A stretch of 12,219 bases of DNA from an uncultured Solirubrobacteraceae bacterium. GTDB lineage: Bacteria > Actinomycetota > Thermoleophilia > Solirubrobacterales > Solirubrobacteraceae. The stretch lies in assembly GCA_955652345.1 (NCBI GenBank), contig CATPBV010000060.1:1-12219 (forward strand). Direction: 5' to 3'. The translations under genes were made by a program, and so were the position numbers. This document shows positions 1 through 5,847 of the stretch, piece by piece (position 1 is the stretch's first letter; each line of letters opens with the position of its first letter). Below the pieces are notes generated by a model. That model saw nothing but the letters and a program-made list of their open reading frames with translations, searched no databases and had not been told where the DNA came from.

Positions 1-1109
1 CGCCGGTGCCGGCGTAGGTCGGCCTCGCCACACTGACACCGATCGCCGTGGCCAGCGAAGCCGCACGGGCATGGGTTGCTGGCGGCGATCAGCATGAACC
101 GAGTCGGGAATAGCAGCGCGCGCTGGCCACGCACGATCGTCACGCACCCGTCCTCGAGCGGCTGCCGGAGCGCGTCCAGGCTCGAGCGCTGAAACTCGGC
201 CAGCTCGTCGAGGAACAGCACGCCGTGGTGGGAGAGCGTCGCCTCCCCCGGCCTGGGCGCCGCGCCTCCACCGACCAGGCCGGACGCCGAGATCGTGTGG
301 TGCGGCGCGCGGAACGGACGTGCGCTCAGGAGCGCGTCCGCGTGCAGCCCGGCGACGCTGTGGATCCGCGTGACCTCGATCGCCTCCTCGCGAGTCATCG
401 CGGGGAGGATCGAAGGCAGCCGCCGAGCGAGCATCGTCTTCCCCGTCCCGGGTGGGCCTTCGAGCAGGAGGTTGTGTCCGCCGGCCGCGGCGATCTCGAG
501 CGCAAGCACGGCGGCCCGCTGCCCGCGCACGTCCGCCAGATCGGGCTGTAGTCGCAGCGCTGGCGGTCGCGGCGCGATCGGCGGCAACGGCGGCGGCTGC
601 GCCCCCTTCAAGATCTCCGCCGCCTCTCTGAGCGTCTCCACGCCCGCGACCTCGAGACCGTCGACGAGCGCCGCCTCGCGGGCCCTCGCGCGGGGGACGA
701 TCAGGTGCTGCAGGCCCGATCGCCGCGCTCCCTCGGCGACGGCGAGCGCACCGGGAGAATCGCGCAGCTCGCCCCCGAGCGACAGCTCGCCGAACACCGC
801 GTAGGCCCTCGAGGCCTGAGCGGGGACCTGCTCGCTGGCGATCAGCACCGCGACGGCGAGCGCGGCGTCGAAGCCGGGACCGACCTTGCGCAGGAACGCC
901 GGGGCCAGGTTGGCGGTGATGCGCTTGGAGGGAAACTCGAAGCCCGAGTTGAGAATCGCGGAGCGGATGCGATCGCGCGACTCCCGCACCGCGGCGTCAG
1001 CCAGTCCTACGATCGTGAAGGTCGGGAGCCCGGACCGGATGTCCACCTCGACCCATACATGACGCGGATCGACCCCGTCGATCGCGAATGTCGCCACGCG
1101 CGAGAGCAT
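1..1109 (-). CDS. comM: ComM/YifB-family Mg-chelatase-like AAA+ ATPase, C-terminus cut off by the window edge
   Basis: This gene is open to the left edge; 369 codons are visible of a family usually near 500. ComM is known in other bacteria as a hexameric branch-migration helicase that helps integrate DNA taken up during natural transformation. The N-terminal domain (about residues 1-170) has the family pattern IVGLADAAVRESRDRI at 33-48. After a proline-rich linker (172-184) comes the AAA+ core: Walker A GPPGTGKT at 218-225, the APHHTIS segment near 269-275, Walker B VLFLDELAEF at 297-306, and a cysteine cluster (NPCPCG, then CQC) at 345-360 typical of YifB/ComM. Start: the ATG at 1109 sits exactly 6 bp after a promoter-like box that is duplicated upstream of the divergent yraN, which makes this start convincing. 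No Shine-Dalgarno sequence is visible, so the mRNA may be leaderless. Family assignment is near certain; a role in competence here is inference. Confidence 0.96.
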   Translation of the reverse strand, partial: MLSRVATFAIDGVDPRHVWVEVDIRSGLPTFTIVGLADAAVRESRDRIRSAILNSGFEFPSKRITANLAPAFLRKVGPGFDAALAVAVLIASEQVPAQASRAYAVFGELSLGGELRDSPGALAVAEGARRSGLQHLIVPRARAREAALVDGLEVAGVETLREAAEILKGAQPPPLPPIAPRPPALRLQPDLADVRGQRAAVLALEIAAAGGHNLLLEGPPGTGKTMLARRLPSILPAMTREEAIEVTRIHSVAGLHADALLSARPFRAPHHTISASGLVGGGAAPRPGEATLSHHGVLFLDELAEFQRSSLDALRQPLEDGCVTIVRGQRALLFPTRFMLIAASNPCPCGFAGHGDRCQCGEADLRRHR

Positions 1110-1115
1110 TGCGCC

Positions 1116-1156
1116 GACGCTACGCAAACAACTGCAACACGTGGGTGACGGCGTGT
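1116..1156 (-). promoter_or_regulatory. Putative promoter/operator module driving comM
   Basis: Read on the minus strand this module has ACACGCCGT (1156-1148), then CCCACGTGT (1145-1137), an 11-bp spacer, then GCGTAGCGTC (1125-1116), ending 6 bp before the comM ATG. TAGCGT fits the actinobacterial -10 pattern TAnnnT, and the CCCACG hexamer lies 17 bp upstream of it, in the -35 position. With the -10 this close, transcription would start at or next to the A of ATG, giving a leaderless message. The ACACG and CGTGT ends form a dyad 20 bp long over the -35 region, as expected for a dimeric activator site. The same module occurs in mirror image in front of yraN. The match is seen directly; promoter function is inferred. 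Confidence 0.65.
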
Positions 1157-1201
1157 TCCTTTTCTGCGCACGGCACTCCCGCGCGGTTGCGCTGAATCGT
1201 C

Positions 1202-1242
1202 ACAAGCCGTGTCCCACGTGTGACATCTCTGGGCGTAGCGTC
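1202..1242 (+). promoter_or_regulatory. Putative promoter/operator module driving yraN, mirror copy of the comM module
   Basis: On the plus strand: ACAAGCCGT (1202-1210), CCCACGTGT (1213-1221), an 11-bp spacer, GCGTAGCGTC (1233-1242), then 6 bp to the GTG at 1249. Outside the spacer 27 of 30 positions match the comM copy, while only 4 of 11 spacer positions match, which is the pattern expected of selected protein-binding sites with a fixed spacing. TAGCGT (1236-1241) is the candidate -10 and CCCACG (1213-1218) the -35-position hexamer, 17 bp apart. CCCACG does not resemble the TTGACA consensus, so an activator or an alternative sigma factor is likely. Confidence 0.65.
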
Positions 1243-1248
1243 CATCTC

Positions 1249-1623
1249 GTGAGCGACGACGCCCGGCACCTGCTCGGTCAGCTCGGCGAGCGGCTCGCTG
1301 CCGAGCACCTCGGCAGGCGCGGCTTTGAGATCGTCGAGCGCAACTACCGCACGCGGTGGGGAGAGCTCGATCTGATCGCGTACGACGGGCGCACCCTGGC
1401 GTTCTGCGAAGTGAAGACCCGGCATCTCGCGGGTCCGGGAGTGAGTCCGCTCGAAGCGATCCGGCGCCGCAAATGCGCTCGGCTGCGGAAGATGGCGGGC
1501 AGCTGGCTGATCGAGCGAAAGGACCGGCCCTACGCGGACGTCGTGCGTCTCGACGCGATCGCCGTGACGTTCGATCCAGCCGGGCGGCTGGTCGGGATCG
1601 AGCACGTCGAGAACGCGTTCTGA
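1249..1623 (+). CDS. yraN: YraN family (UPF0102) endonuclease-fold protein, the only plus-strand gene
   Basis: This 124-residue protein matches the usual YraN length of about 120-130. The family is predicted to have the PD-(D/E)XK nuclease fold, distantly related to Holliday junction resolvases, but its biochemical role is unsettled. Visible motifs are the helix LGERLAAEHLGRRGFEIVERNYR, given here only by position (12-34), RWGELDLIA at 36-44 holding the acidic residues, and FCEVKTR at 52-58 holding the E-x-K pair. An in-frame GTG at 1141 would add 36 residues including a CPTC motif, but that stretch overlaps the promoter module and has no family counterpart. The GTG at 1249 lies 6 bp after the module, exactly as comM's start does. 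In most actinobacteria yraN is co-directional between rnhB and comM; here it is flipped, divergent from comM and ending 8 bp from the end of rnhB. Confidence 0.93.
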   Translation: MSDDARHLLGQLGERLAAEHLGRRGFEIVERNYRTRWGELDLIAYDGRTLAFCEVKTRHLAGPGVSPLEAIRRRKCARLRKMAGSWLIERKDRPYADVVRLDAIAVTFDPAGRLVGIEHVENAF

Positions 1624-1631
1624 GGGACCGG

Positions 1632-2222
1632 CTAGAGCGACAGCTGTTGGTAGGCCGCCGACTGGAACGACAGGCGGTGCAGGGGCGAGACCCCGAGGCG
1701 CTCGATCGCGAGCCTGTGCTCCGGTGTCGCGTAGCCAACATGCTGGGCGAAGTCCCATCCCGGATGAGTGCTGTCGACGCGCCGCATGTAGCGGTCGCGG
1801 GTCTCCTTCGCGATCACAGAGGCGGCGGCGATCGCGGCGCTCTTCGCGTCGCCTCCTATCACCGCGCGTTGCTCTCGACCGGTGTCCGCCACCGCGAACC
1901 CATCGCTGAGACAGATGCAGCCGTCCGGAGCGACCTTCGCGAGGGCGTCGCGTAGGGCAGCCAGATTCGTCACATGCAGGCCGCGTTCGTCGATGCCGGG
2001 CGCGCAGCGAGAAACGATCGCGACCTTGGCGGCGATCCGCAGGATCACCGGGAACAGCTCGGCGCGACCTTCGGGCGTGTGCTGCTTGGAGTCGTTGAGC
2101 GCGCCGAGGGCACGCACATCCCCGGGGCCGATGCACTCCAGGTCGAACAGCACGGCAGCGGCCACCAGCGGTCCGGCCAGGCATCCCCGGCCAGCCTCGT
2201 CGGCGCCGGCGACGAACCGCAC
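1632..2222 (-). CDS. rnhB: Ribonuclease HII
   Basis: RNase HII cuts the RNA strand of RNA-DNA hybrids and starts removal of ribonucleotides misincorporated in DNA. From the GTG at 2222 the protein has 196 residues, close to E. coli RnhB (198). All four metal-binding carboxylates are present: D8 and E9 in DEAGRG, D107 in LSDG, and D125 in GGDAKSAAIAAASVIAK (123-139). The start is uncertain. The only other standard start in frame is the GTG at 2399, which would overlap lepB by 107 bp. Residues just upstream of 2222 (RRLFAFDRALG) look protein-like, so a CTG at 2249 or the longer form is possible. There is no good ribosome binding site for any choice. It is the last minus-strand gene before the inverted yraN and shows no terminator after its stop codon. 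Confidence 0.93.
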   Translation of the reverse strand: MRFVAGADEAGRGCLAGPLVAAAVLFDLECIGPGDVRALGALNDSKQHTPEGRAELFPVILRIAAKVAIVSRCAPGIDERGLHVTNLAALRDALAKVAPDGCICLSDGFAVADTGREQRAVIGGDAKSAAIAAASVIAKETRDRYMRRVDSTHPGWDFAQHVGYATPEHRLAIERLGVSPLHRLSFQSAAYQQLSL

Positions 2223-2292
2223 CCCCAGCGCGCGGTCGAACGCGAACAGGCGTCTCGCCGCTCGTGGAGCCCTGCGGCGCGGCTTTGGGAGA

Positions 2293-2880
2293 TCAGAGGA
2301 AGCCGATGCGGTCCGGCGGCCAGTACGTGAAGAACGCGACCCCGATGATCCACTTGTTCGGGACGGGGCCCCAGAAGCGGCTGTCGTCAGACGTTCCACG
2401 GTTGTCGCCCATCATGAAGTAGTCGCCGGGCGGAATCACGATCGTCCCCGGGAAATTGCAGGAACTGGCGGGGCCGCACGGCGCGATATACGAGTCAGGC
2501 TCGGGGACGCCGTTGCGGAACACATGCCCGCCGCGGATCGAGATGCGGTCACCGGGACCGCCGACCACGCGCTTGATGAAGGTCTGGCTCGACTCGCCCG
2601 GCGACGGCGTGTCGCATGCCTGCTGATGGCCGTCGCCCTGATTTGGCGACCCACAGGTGGGAGGCGACGGGTCCGCCCCGGCGGGCGGATGGAAGACCAC
2701 GATGTCGCCGACGCTCGGATGATTGATGAGGCGGTTCGCGAGGATCCGCTGACCGACTGCAAGGGTCGGCACCATCGACGGGCTCGGGATCCGATAGGGC
2801 TTGACGATGAACGCCTGGATCAGTAGCGCAAGCGCGATCGCGACGGCGATCGTGAGGATGAGTTCCAGTAGGGCCTTCAT
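2293..2880 (-). CDS. lepB: Type I signal peptidase, first of a tandem pair (downstream copy)
   Basis: This is a membrane-anchored serine protease that removes signal peptides from exported proteins; 195 residues. One N-terminal membrane segment (about 7-26) is followed by the catalytic Ser35 in PSPSMVPTL, the catalytic Lys103 in TFIKRVVGGPGD, and the C-terminal box YFMMGDNR...DDSRFWGPV. This single-anchor form is normal for Gram-positive bacteria. Four cysteines (76, 89, 135, 141) fall in the exported domain and recur in the neighbouring paralogue. The ATG at 2880 lies 47 bp after the other lepB stop codon. A second in-tandem copy suggests substrate specialisation; the two end in the same FFTYWPPDRIGFL sequence, so they arose by duplication. 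Confidence 0.96.
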   Translation of the reverse strand: MKALLELILTIAVAIALALLIQAFIVKPYRIPSPSMVPTLAVGQRILANRLINHPSVGDIVVFHPPAGADPSPPTCGSPNQGDGHQQACDTPSPGESSQTFIKRVVGGPGDRISIRGGHVFRNGVPEPDSYIAPCGPASSCNFPGTIVIPPGDYFMMGDNRGTSDDSRFWGPVPNKWIIGVAFFTYWPPDRIGFL

Positions 2881-2927
2881 CGGAGCGGTCCCGTGTTCGC
2901 CCTTTTTATCGGAAGCCCTTCACACAT

Positions 2928-3551
2928 CTAGAGGAACCCGATCCGATCGGGCGGCCAGTAGGTGAAGAAGGCCTGGCCGATGATCCACGAGCTGCGAATC
3001 GGCCCCCAGAACCGGCTGTCTTCGGAGTCGGGTCGGTTGTCGCCCATCACGAAGTACGCGTCCCGGGGGATCGTGATCGTCCCGGAGAAGGTGCAATGGG
3101 GAGCGCCGACGCAGGGGACGATGTAGGGAGCCTTCTCGAAAACCCCGTTGCGCATCACCTTGCCGTTCACGATCGAGATGCGGTCCCCCGGAAGGCCGAC
3201 CACCCGCTTGATGAACGTATCCGACGAGGGGCCCCGCCCGACGACGTCGCAGGCCATCAGGCTGTCCTGCCCCGACGGGGTCGAGCCTTCGCTCGGGTTC
3301 GCGCAGCTGCTCGTGTCAGACGGTGGGTGAAAGACGATGATCTCCCCGACGTGCAGCGAGGAGAAGCTCATCCCTATGCGGTCCACGAGCAGGCGCTGGT
3401 TGATGTGCAGGGTCGGGAACATCGATCCGCTCGGGATCCGGTATGGCTTGACGATGAACGCCTGGATCACGAGGGCCAAACCGAGCGCACCGGCGACGAC
3501 CAACACGAGCTCGAGGACCGAGCTCGTGATCGACTTCCGGACGGCGGTCAC
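2928..3551 (-). CDS. lepB: Type I signal peptidase, second of a tandem pair (upstream copy)
   Basis: This 207-residue signal peptidase starts at a GTG (3551) whose first bases overlap the rplS stop codon by 4 bp (GTGA), which points to translational coupling to L19. A longer reading frame to 4073 exists but overlaps rplS completely and is rejected. A membrane segment spans about 12-34. Catalytic Ser43 is in IPSGSMFPTL and Lys115 in TFIKRVVGLPGD; the conserved YFVMGDNR and EDSRFWGPI boxes follow. Cysteines 83, 101, 147 and 153 match the pattern of the other copy. A loop of roughly 25 residues between Cys83 and Lys115 is Ser/Gly/Pro-rich. Both family and active-site residues are clear. Confidence 0.96.
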   Translation of the reverse strand: MTAVRKSITSSVLELVLVVAGALGLALVIQAFIVKPYRIPSGSMFPTLHINQRLLVDRIGMSFSSLHVGEIIVFHPPSDTSSCANPSEGSTPSGQDSLMACDVVGRGPSSDTFIKRVVGLPGDRISIVNGKVMRNGVFEKAPYIVPCVGAPHCTFSGTITIPRDAYFVMGDNRPDSEDSRFWGPIRSSWIIGQAFFTYWPPDRIGFL

Positions 3552-4036
3552 TCCCCCGGCTCGGCAGCCGCCGCCGAGGCGTGCTCGCCGGTCTCCGCTC
3601 CATCGACCGGGGCAGGCGCCGGTGAGGCTTCCGGCTCCGGCGCGGACTCGGCCGGGTGCAGCAAGTCTCGCTCGACAACCTGCTCTGGCCCGACGTTCCG
3701 GCGTTCCCTGACTCGAGCCCGTTTGCCCACCCGACCTCGGAGGTAGTACAGCTTGGCCCGTCGCACGTCGCCGCGCGCGGCGACCTCGATCCGCTCGATC
3801 TTCGGTGAGTGAAGCGGGAAGGTTCGCTCCACGCCGACGCCGAAAGACTGCTTGCGGACGGTGAAGGTCTCGCGGGCGCCGTGGCCTTGGCGCTTGATCA
3901 CGATTCCCTCGAATACCTGGGTGCGGCGGCGCGTGCCCTCGATCACCTGGAAGTGAACGCGCAGCCGGTCGCCCGCAGCAAACGCCGGTACCCGGCGCAG
4001 CTGAGCGCGCTCCAAGCTGTCGATCACGGTGCTCAT
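3548..4036 (-). CDS. rplS: 50S ribosomal protein L19 with a long acidic C-terminal tail
   Basis: L19 sits at the 30S-50S interface. The core (1-113) is canonical: FEGIVIKR at 42-49, ETFTVRK at 56-62, GVGVERTFPLHSPKIE at 66-81, and RRAKLYYLR at 92-100. Typical L19 proteins end at about 115-120 residues, while this one has 162. The last 33 residues (130-162) have eight acidic residues, many Ala and Pro, and no Lys or Arg, which is unusual for a basic ribosomal protein. The ATG at 4036 follows a 67-bp gap after trmD, the second-longest gap on the minus strand, holding a perfect 16-bp palindrome. lepB overlaps the stop codon. Confidence 0.97.
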   Translation of the reverse strand: MSTVIDSLERAQLRRVPAFAAGDRLRVHFQVIEGTRRRTQVFEGIVIKRQGHGARETFTVRKQSFGVGVERTFPLHSPKIERIEVAARGDVRRAKLYYLRGRVGKRARVRERRNVGPEQVVERDLLHPAESAPEPEASPAPAPVDGAETGEHASAAAAEPGE

Positions 4037-4086
4037 GGGACGTGGGATGTCGGCGGTGATGGGGACAGCGCAACTATCCGCAAGTC

Positions 4087-4102
4087 CCGCCCGCGCGGGC
4101 GG
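4087..4102. repeat. Perfect 16-bp palindrome in the trmD-rplS gap
   Basis: CCGCCCGCGCGGGCGG reads the same on both strands and begins 1 bp past the trmD stop codon. In RNA it could form a very GC-rich hairpin. No U-run follows on the minus-strand transcript, so it is not a classical intrinsic terminator. It may act as an RNA-stability or attenuation element between trmD and rplS, or be a protein site. In GC-rich DNA such palindromes also arise by chance. Confidence 0.45.
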
Positions 4103-4103
4103 C

Positions 4104-4844
4104 CTATGGTAGCGGACCCCCTGTGTGGTCCGCTACCGGCAGGTCCGCCGGCTCGGTGGGAGCCTCTCGCGCGCGCGCGCCGCGCAGCCGGCTCTGATCC
4201 GCTCGCCACTGGCTGATCAGGCCGTGATGGCCGGAGAGCAGCACCTCCGGCACGATCCAGCCGCGGTACTCCGCGGGGCGGCTGTAGTGCGGATACTCGG
4301 GCGCGCCGGCGAGCGCCTCGCTGAACGATTCCTCGAGCGTCGAGTCCTCGTGGCCGAGAGCTCCCGGGAGCTTTCGGATCACCGCGTCGCAGACCACCAT
4401 CGCGGCCAGCTCACCTCCCGCAAGCACATACCGGCCGATCGACAGCTCGTCGGTCGCGAAGTGGTCGAGCACCCGCTGGTCGAACCCCTCGTAGCGGCCG
4501 GAGAGCAGCGTCAGCCGGTGCTCACGAGCGAGCTCGTCCACGAACGCGTCGTCGAGGAGGCGGCCGCCGGGTGTCAGCGCGATCACCCGACGCTCCTTGC
4601 GCACCTCGAGCGGATCGCGGCCGTAGTGAGCCCTGATCGCGGCGTCGACGACGTCGACTCTGATCAGCATCCCCGCTCCGCCGCCGAACGGGGTGTCGTC
4701 TACCTGCCCGGCGCCGAGCGGCGTGTGGTCGCGGTAGTTGACGTAGCTGAGGCGGCTGCCTCGGGCGATCGCGTTGGTCACGTGGCGCTGGCGCTCGAAC
4801 CATCCGAACGCTTCCGGAAAGAGCGTGAACACGTCGATCTCCAT
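4104..4844 (-). CDS. trmD: tRNA (guanine37-N1)-methyltransferase
   Basis: TrmD uses S-adenosylmethionine to methylate G37 of tRNAs, preventing +1 frameshifts. The protein has 246 residues (E. coli 255). Family landmarks are the N-terminal FTLFPEAF, DDTPFGGGAGML at 49-60, the trefoil-knot SAM site with LSGRYEGFDQRV at 114-125, and SIGRYVLAGGELAAMV at 135-150. Arg157 corresponds to E. coli Arg154. The position of the E. coli general base Asp169 is Glu172 (EESF, 171-174). The segment before PHYSRP appears three residues longer than in E. coli. The ATG overlaps the rimM stop codon by one base (TGATG), indicating coupling. The identity is firm; the consequence of the Asp-to-Glu change is unknown and such variation may be common in the family. 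Confidence 0.96.
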   Translation of the reverse strand: MEIDVFTLFPEAFGWFERQRHVTNAIARGSRLSYVNYRDHTPLGAGQVDDTPFGGGAGMLIRVDVVDAAIRAHYGRDPLEVRKERRVIALTPGGRLLDDAFVDELAREHRLTLLSGRYEGFDQRVLDHFATDELSIGRYVLAGGELAAMVVCDAVIRKLPGALGHEDSTLEESFSEALAGAPEYPHYSRPAEYRGWIVPEVLLSGHHGLISQWRADQSRLRGARAREAPTEPADLPVADHTGGPLP

Positions 4845-5365
4845 CAGCCGTCCTCCCCCAGGAAGCGCAGGTCCACGTCGATCTCGCCTCGCTCGACGTC
4901 AACCGCGCGCACCGCATCGCTGATCAGCGGAACCAGCAACGCGGCACCCCCGGATGCGCGGTTCACCTGGAGGACCTCGCAGGACGGCAGAGAGAGCATC
5001 CGCACCACCTTTCCAACCTGACGGCCACCGTCGTGCACGTTGCAGCCCTCGAGGTCCTCCGCCCACCACTCGTCAGGATCGAGCGCCGGCGCGTCGGCAC
5101 GCGAGACGAGCAGCTGCTCCCCGCGCAGCGCCTCCGCGGCGGCGCGATCAAAGCACCCTTCGAGCCAGACGATCACGCGCCTGTGGCTCCCCGCCCTCCG
5201 GGTGATCCGGGCCTGCCGGCCGCATACATGCACGAGCGAGCCGACCTCGAGCAGGACCGGGTTGGGTTCGCCTACGTAGAGCCCGCCGTCGAGGCCATGC
5301 GGCCGGCCCACCGTGCCGGCCCGCAGCCACTCCGTCGGGGGGTCATTCCGAGTCGACGATGTCAA
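4844..5365 (-). CDS. rimM: Ribosome maturation factor RimM
   Basis: RimM binds S19 and assists assembly of the 30S head domain. With a TTG start at 5365 it has 173 residues, the usual size. The N-terminal RimM domain starts with the strand WLRAGTVGRPHGLDG (13-27). The C-terminal PRC-barrel runs from about 99 (EWWAEDLEG) to 170 (VDLRFLGE). The start was chosen because the only alternative with a standard codon, GTG at 5311, would cut into the conserved first strand. The TTG start overlaps khpA by 23 bp. The PRC domain has SLPSCEVLQV where many family members have a Gly/Asn turn. The longer frame reaching 5560 overlaps khpA throughout and is rejected. Confidence 0.92.
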   Translation of the reverse strand: MTSSTRNDPPTEWLRAGTVGRPHGLDGGLYVGEPNPVLLEVGSLVHVCGRQARITRRAGSHRRVIVWLEGCFDRAAAEALRGEQLLVSRADAPALDPDEWWAEDLEGCNVHDGGRQVGKVVRMLSLPSCEVLQVNRASGGAALLVPLISDAVRAVDVERGEIDVDLRFLGEDG

Positions 5366-5582
5366 CGAAAACCCGGCGCTCGCGCCTGACCGCCGCCGTC
5401 CTGACGACCGTTCGCAGCGCCGATGCGGTCCGGCCACCCCGGCCGATGACGTTTCCGTAGTCATCCTGTGCCACGGAGAGCTCCAGCACAGTGGCGCCGT
5501 CGTCATCCTGCACCTCGGTGACGTGCACCGCGTCGGGATTCTCGACGAGCCCGCGCGCAAGGTACTCGAGCAGCTCCTTCAT
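5343..5582 (-). CDS. khpA: KH-domain RNA-binding protein (KhpA/YlqC family)
   Basis: This 79-residue single KH domain protein contains the RNA-contacting GxxG loop as GRGG (47-50) within GNVIGRGGRTASALRT. In Streptococcus and other Gram-positives KhpA pairs with KhpB and affects division and mRNA stability; no khpB is in this window. The start ATG at 5582 is 13 bp after the rpsP stop. The rpsP-khpA-rimM-trmD order is the classical arrangement of this family. The acidic stretch QDDDG (25-29) is unremarkable. Confidence in family is high; the exact target RNAs are unknown. Confidence 0.95.
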   Translation of the reverse strand: MKELLEYLARGLVENPDAVHVTEVQDDDGATVLELSVAQDDYGNVIGRGGRTASALRTVVRTAAVRRERRVFVDIVDSE

Positions 5583-5595
5583 GTCCGGGCCCCGG

Positions 5596-5835
5596 CTAAT
5601 GAATGCCCTGCGTGCTCAGCAGCTTGCGGACGGCGTCGCTAGGTTGGGCGCCGCGGGCGAGCCAGTCGCGGATCCGCACCTCGTCGAGGACGATGGTCGA
5701 AGGGTTGGTCTGCGCGTTGTAGTGCCCGACCGTCTCGATCACCCGCCCGTCGCGCTTGGAGCGCCCGTCGGCGACCACCACCCTCCACACGGGGTTCTTG
5801 CGTCCGCCGATTCGTGTCAGCCGAAGCCTCACCAT
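5596..5835 (-). CDS. rpsP: 30S ribosomal protein S16
   Basis: This 79-residue protein opens with the S16 signature VRLRLTRIGGRKNPVWRVVV and has the usual YNAQTNPSTI turn followed by the RIRDWLARGAQPSDAVRKLL helix region. S16 is an early-binding 30S protein needed for 16S rRNA folding. The ATG at 5835 follows the ffh stop by 12 bp, with no recognisable ribosome binding site. It heads the rpsP-khpA-rimM-trmD-rplS ribosome-biogenesis segment. Confidence 0.98.
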   Translation of the reverse strand: MVRLRLTRIGGRKNPVWRVVVADGRSKRDGRVIETVGHYNAQTNPSTIVLDEVRIRDWLARGAQPSDAVRKLLSTQGIH

Positions 5836-5847
5836 CGCGGGACGAGG

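Noticed and set aside
1199..1224. A GTCACA...TGTGAC inverted repeat resembling a CRP site
   Set aside because: The half-sites are in the reverse order to CRP sites (TGTGA then TCACA), and the yraN-side dyad is better explained by the module shared with comM.
1141..1248. A 36-residue N-terminal extension of YraN from GTG 1141, with a CPTC motif
   Set aside because: The family starts near residue 37 of this frame, the stretch overlaps both promoter modules, and the distance rule shared with comM places the start at 1249.
2928..4073. A 381-residue fusion-like reading of the upstream lepB extending over rplS
   Set aside because: The first 174 residues are an out-of-frame reading of rplS. The real start is GTG 3551, overlapping the rplS stop by 4 bp.
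4170..4185. A run of alternating CG (Z-DNA-like) near the trmD 3' end
   Set aside because: It is inside coding sequence for an Arg/Ala stretch and is expected from GC-rich codon use.
4125..5021. A 298-codon plus-strand frame antisense to trmD and rimM
   Set aside because: It is a shadow of two clear genes, with no family signature.
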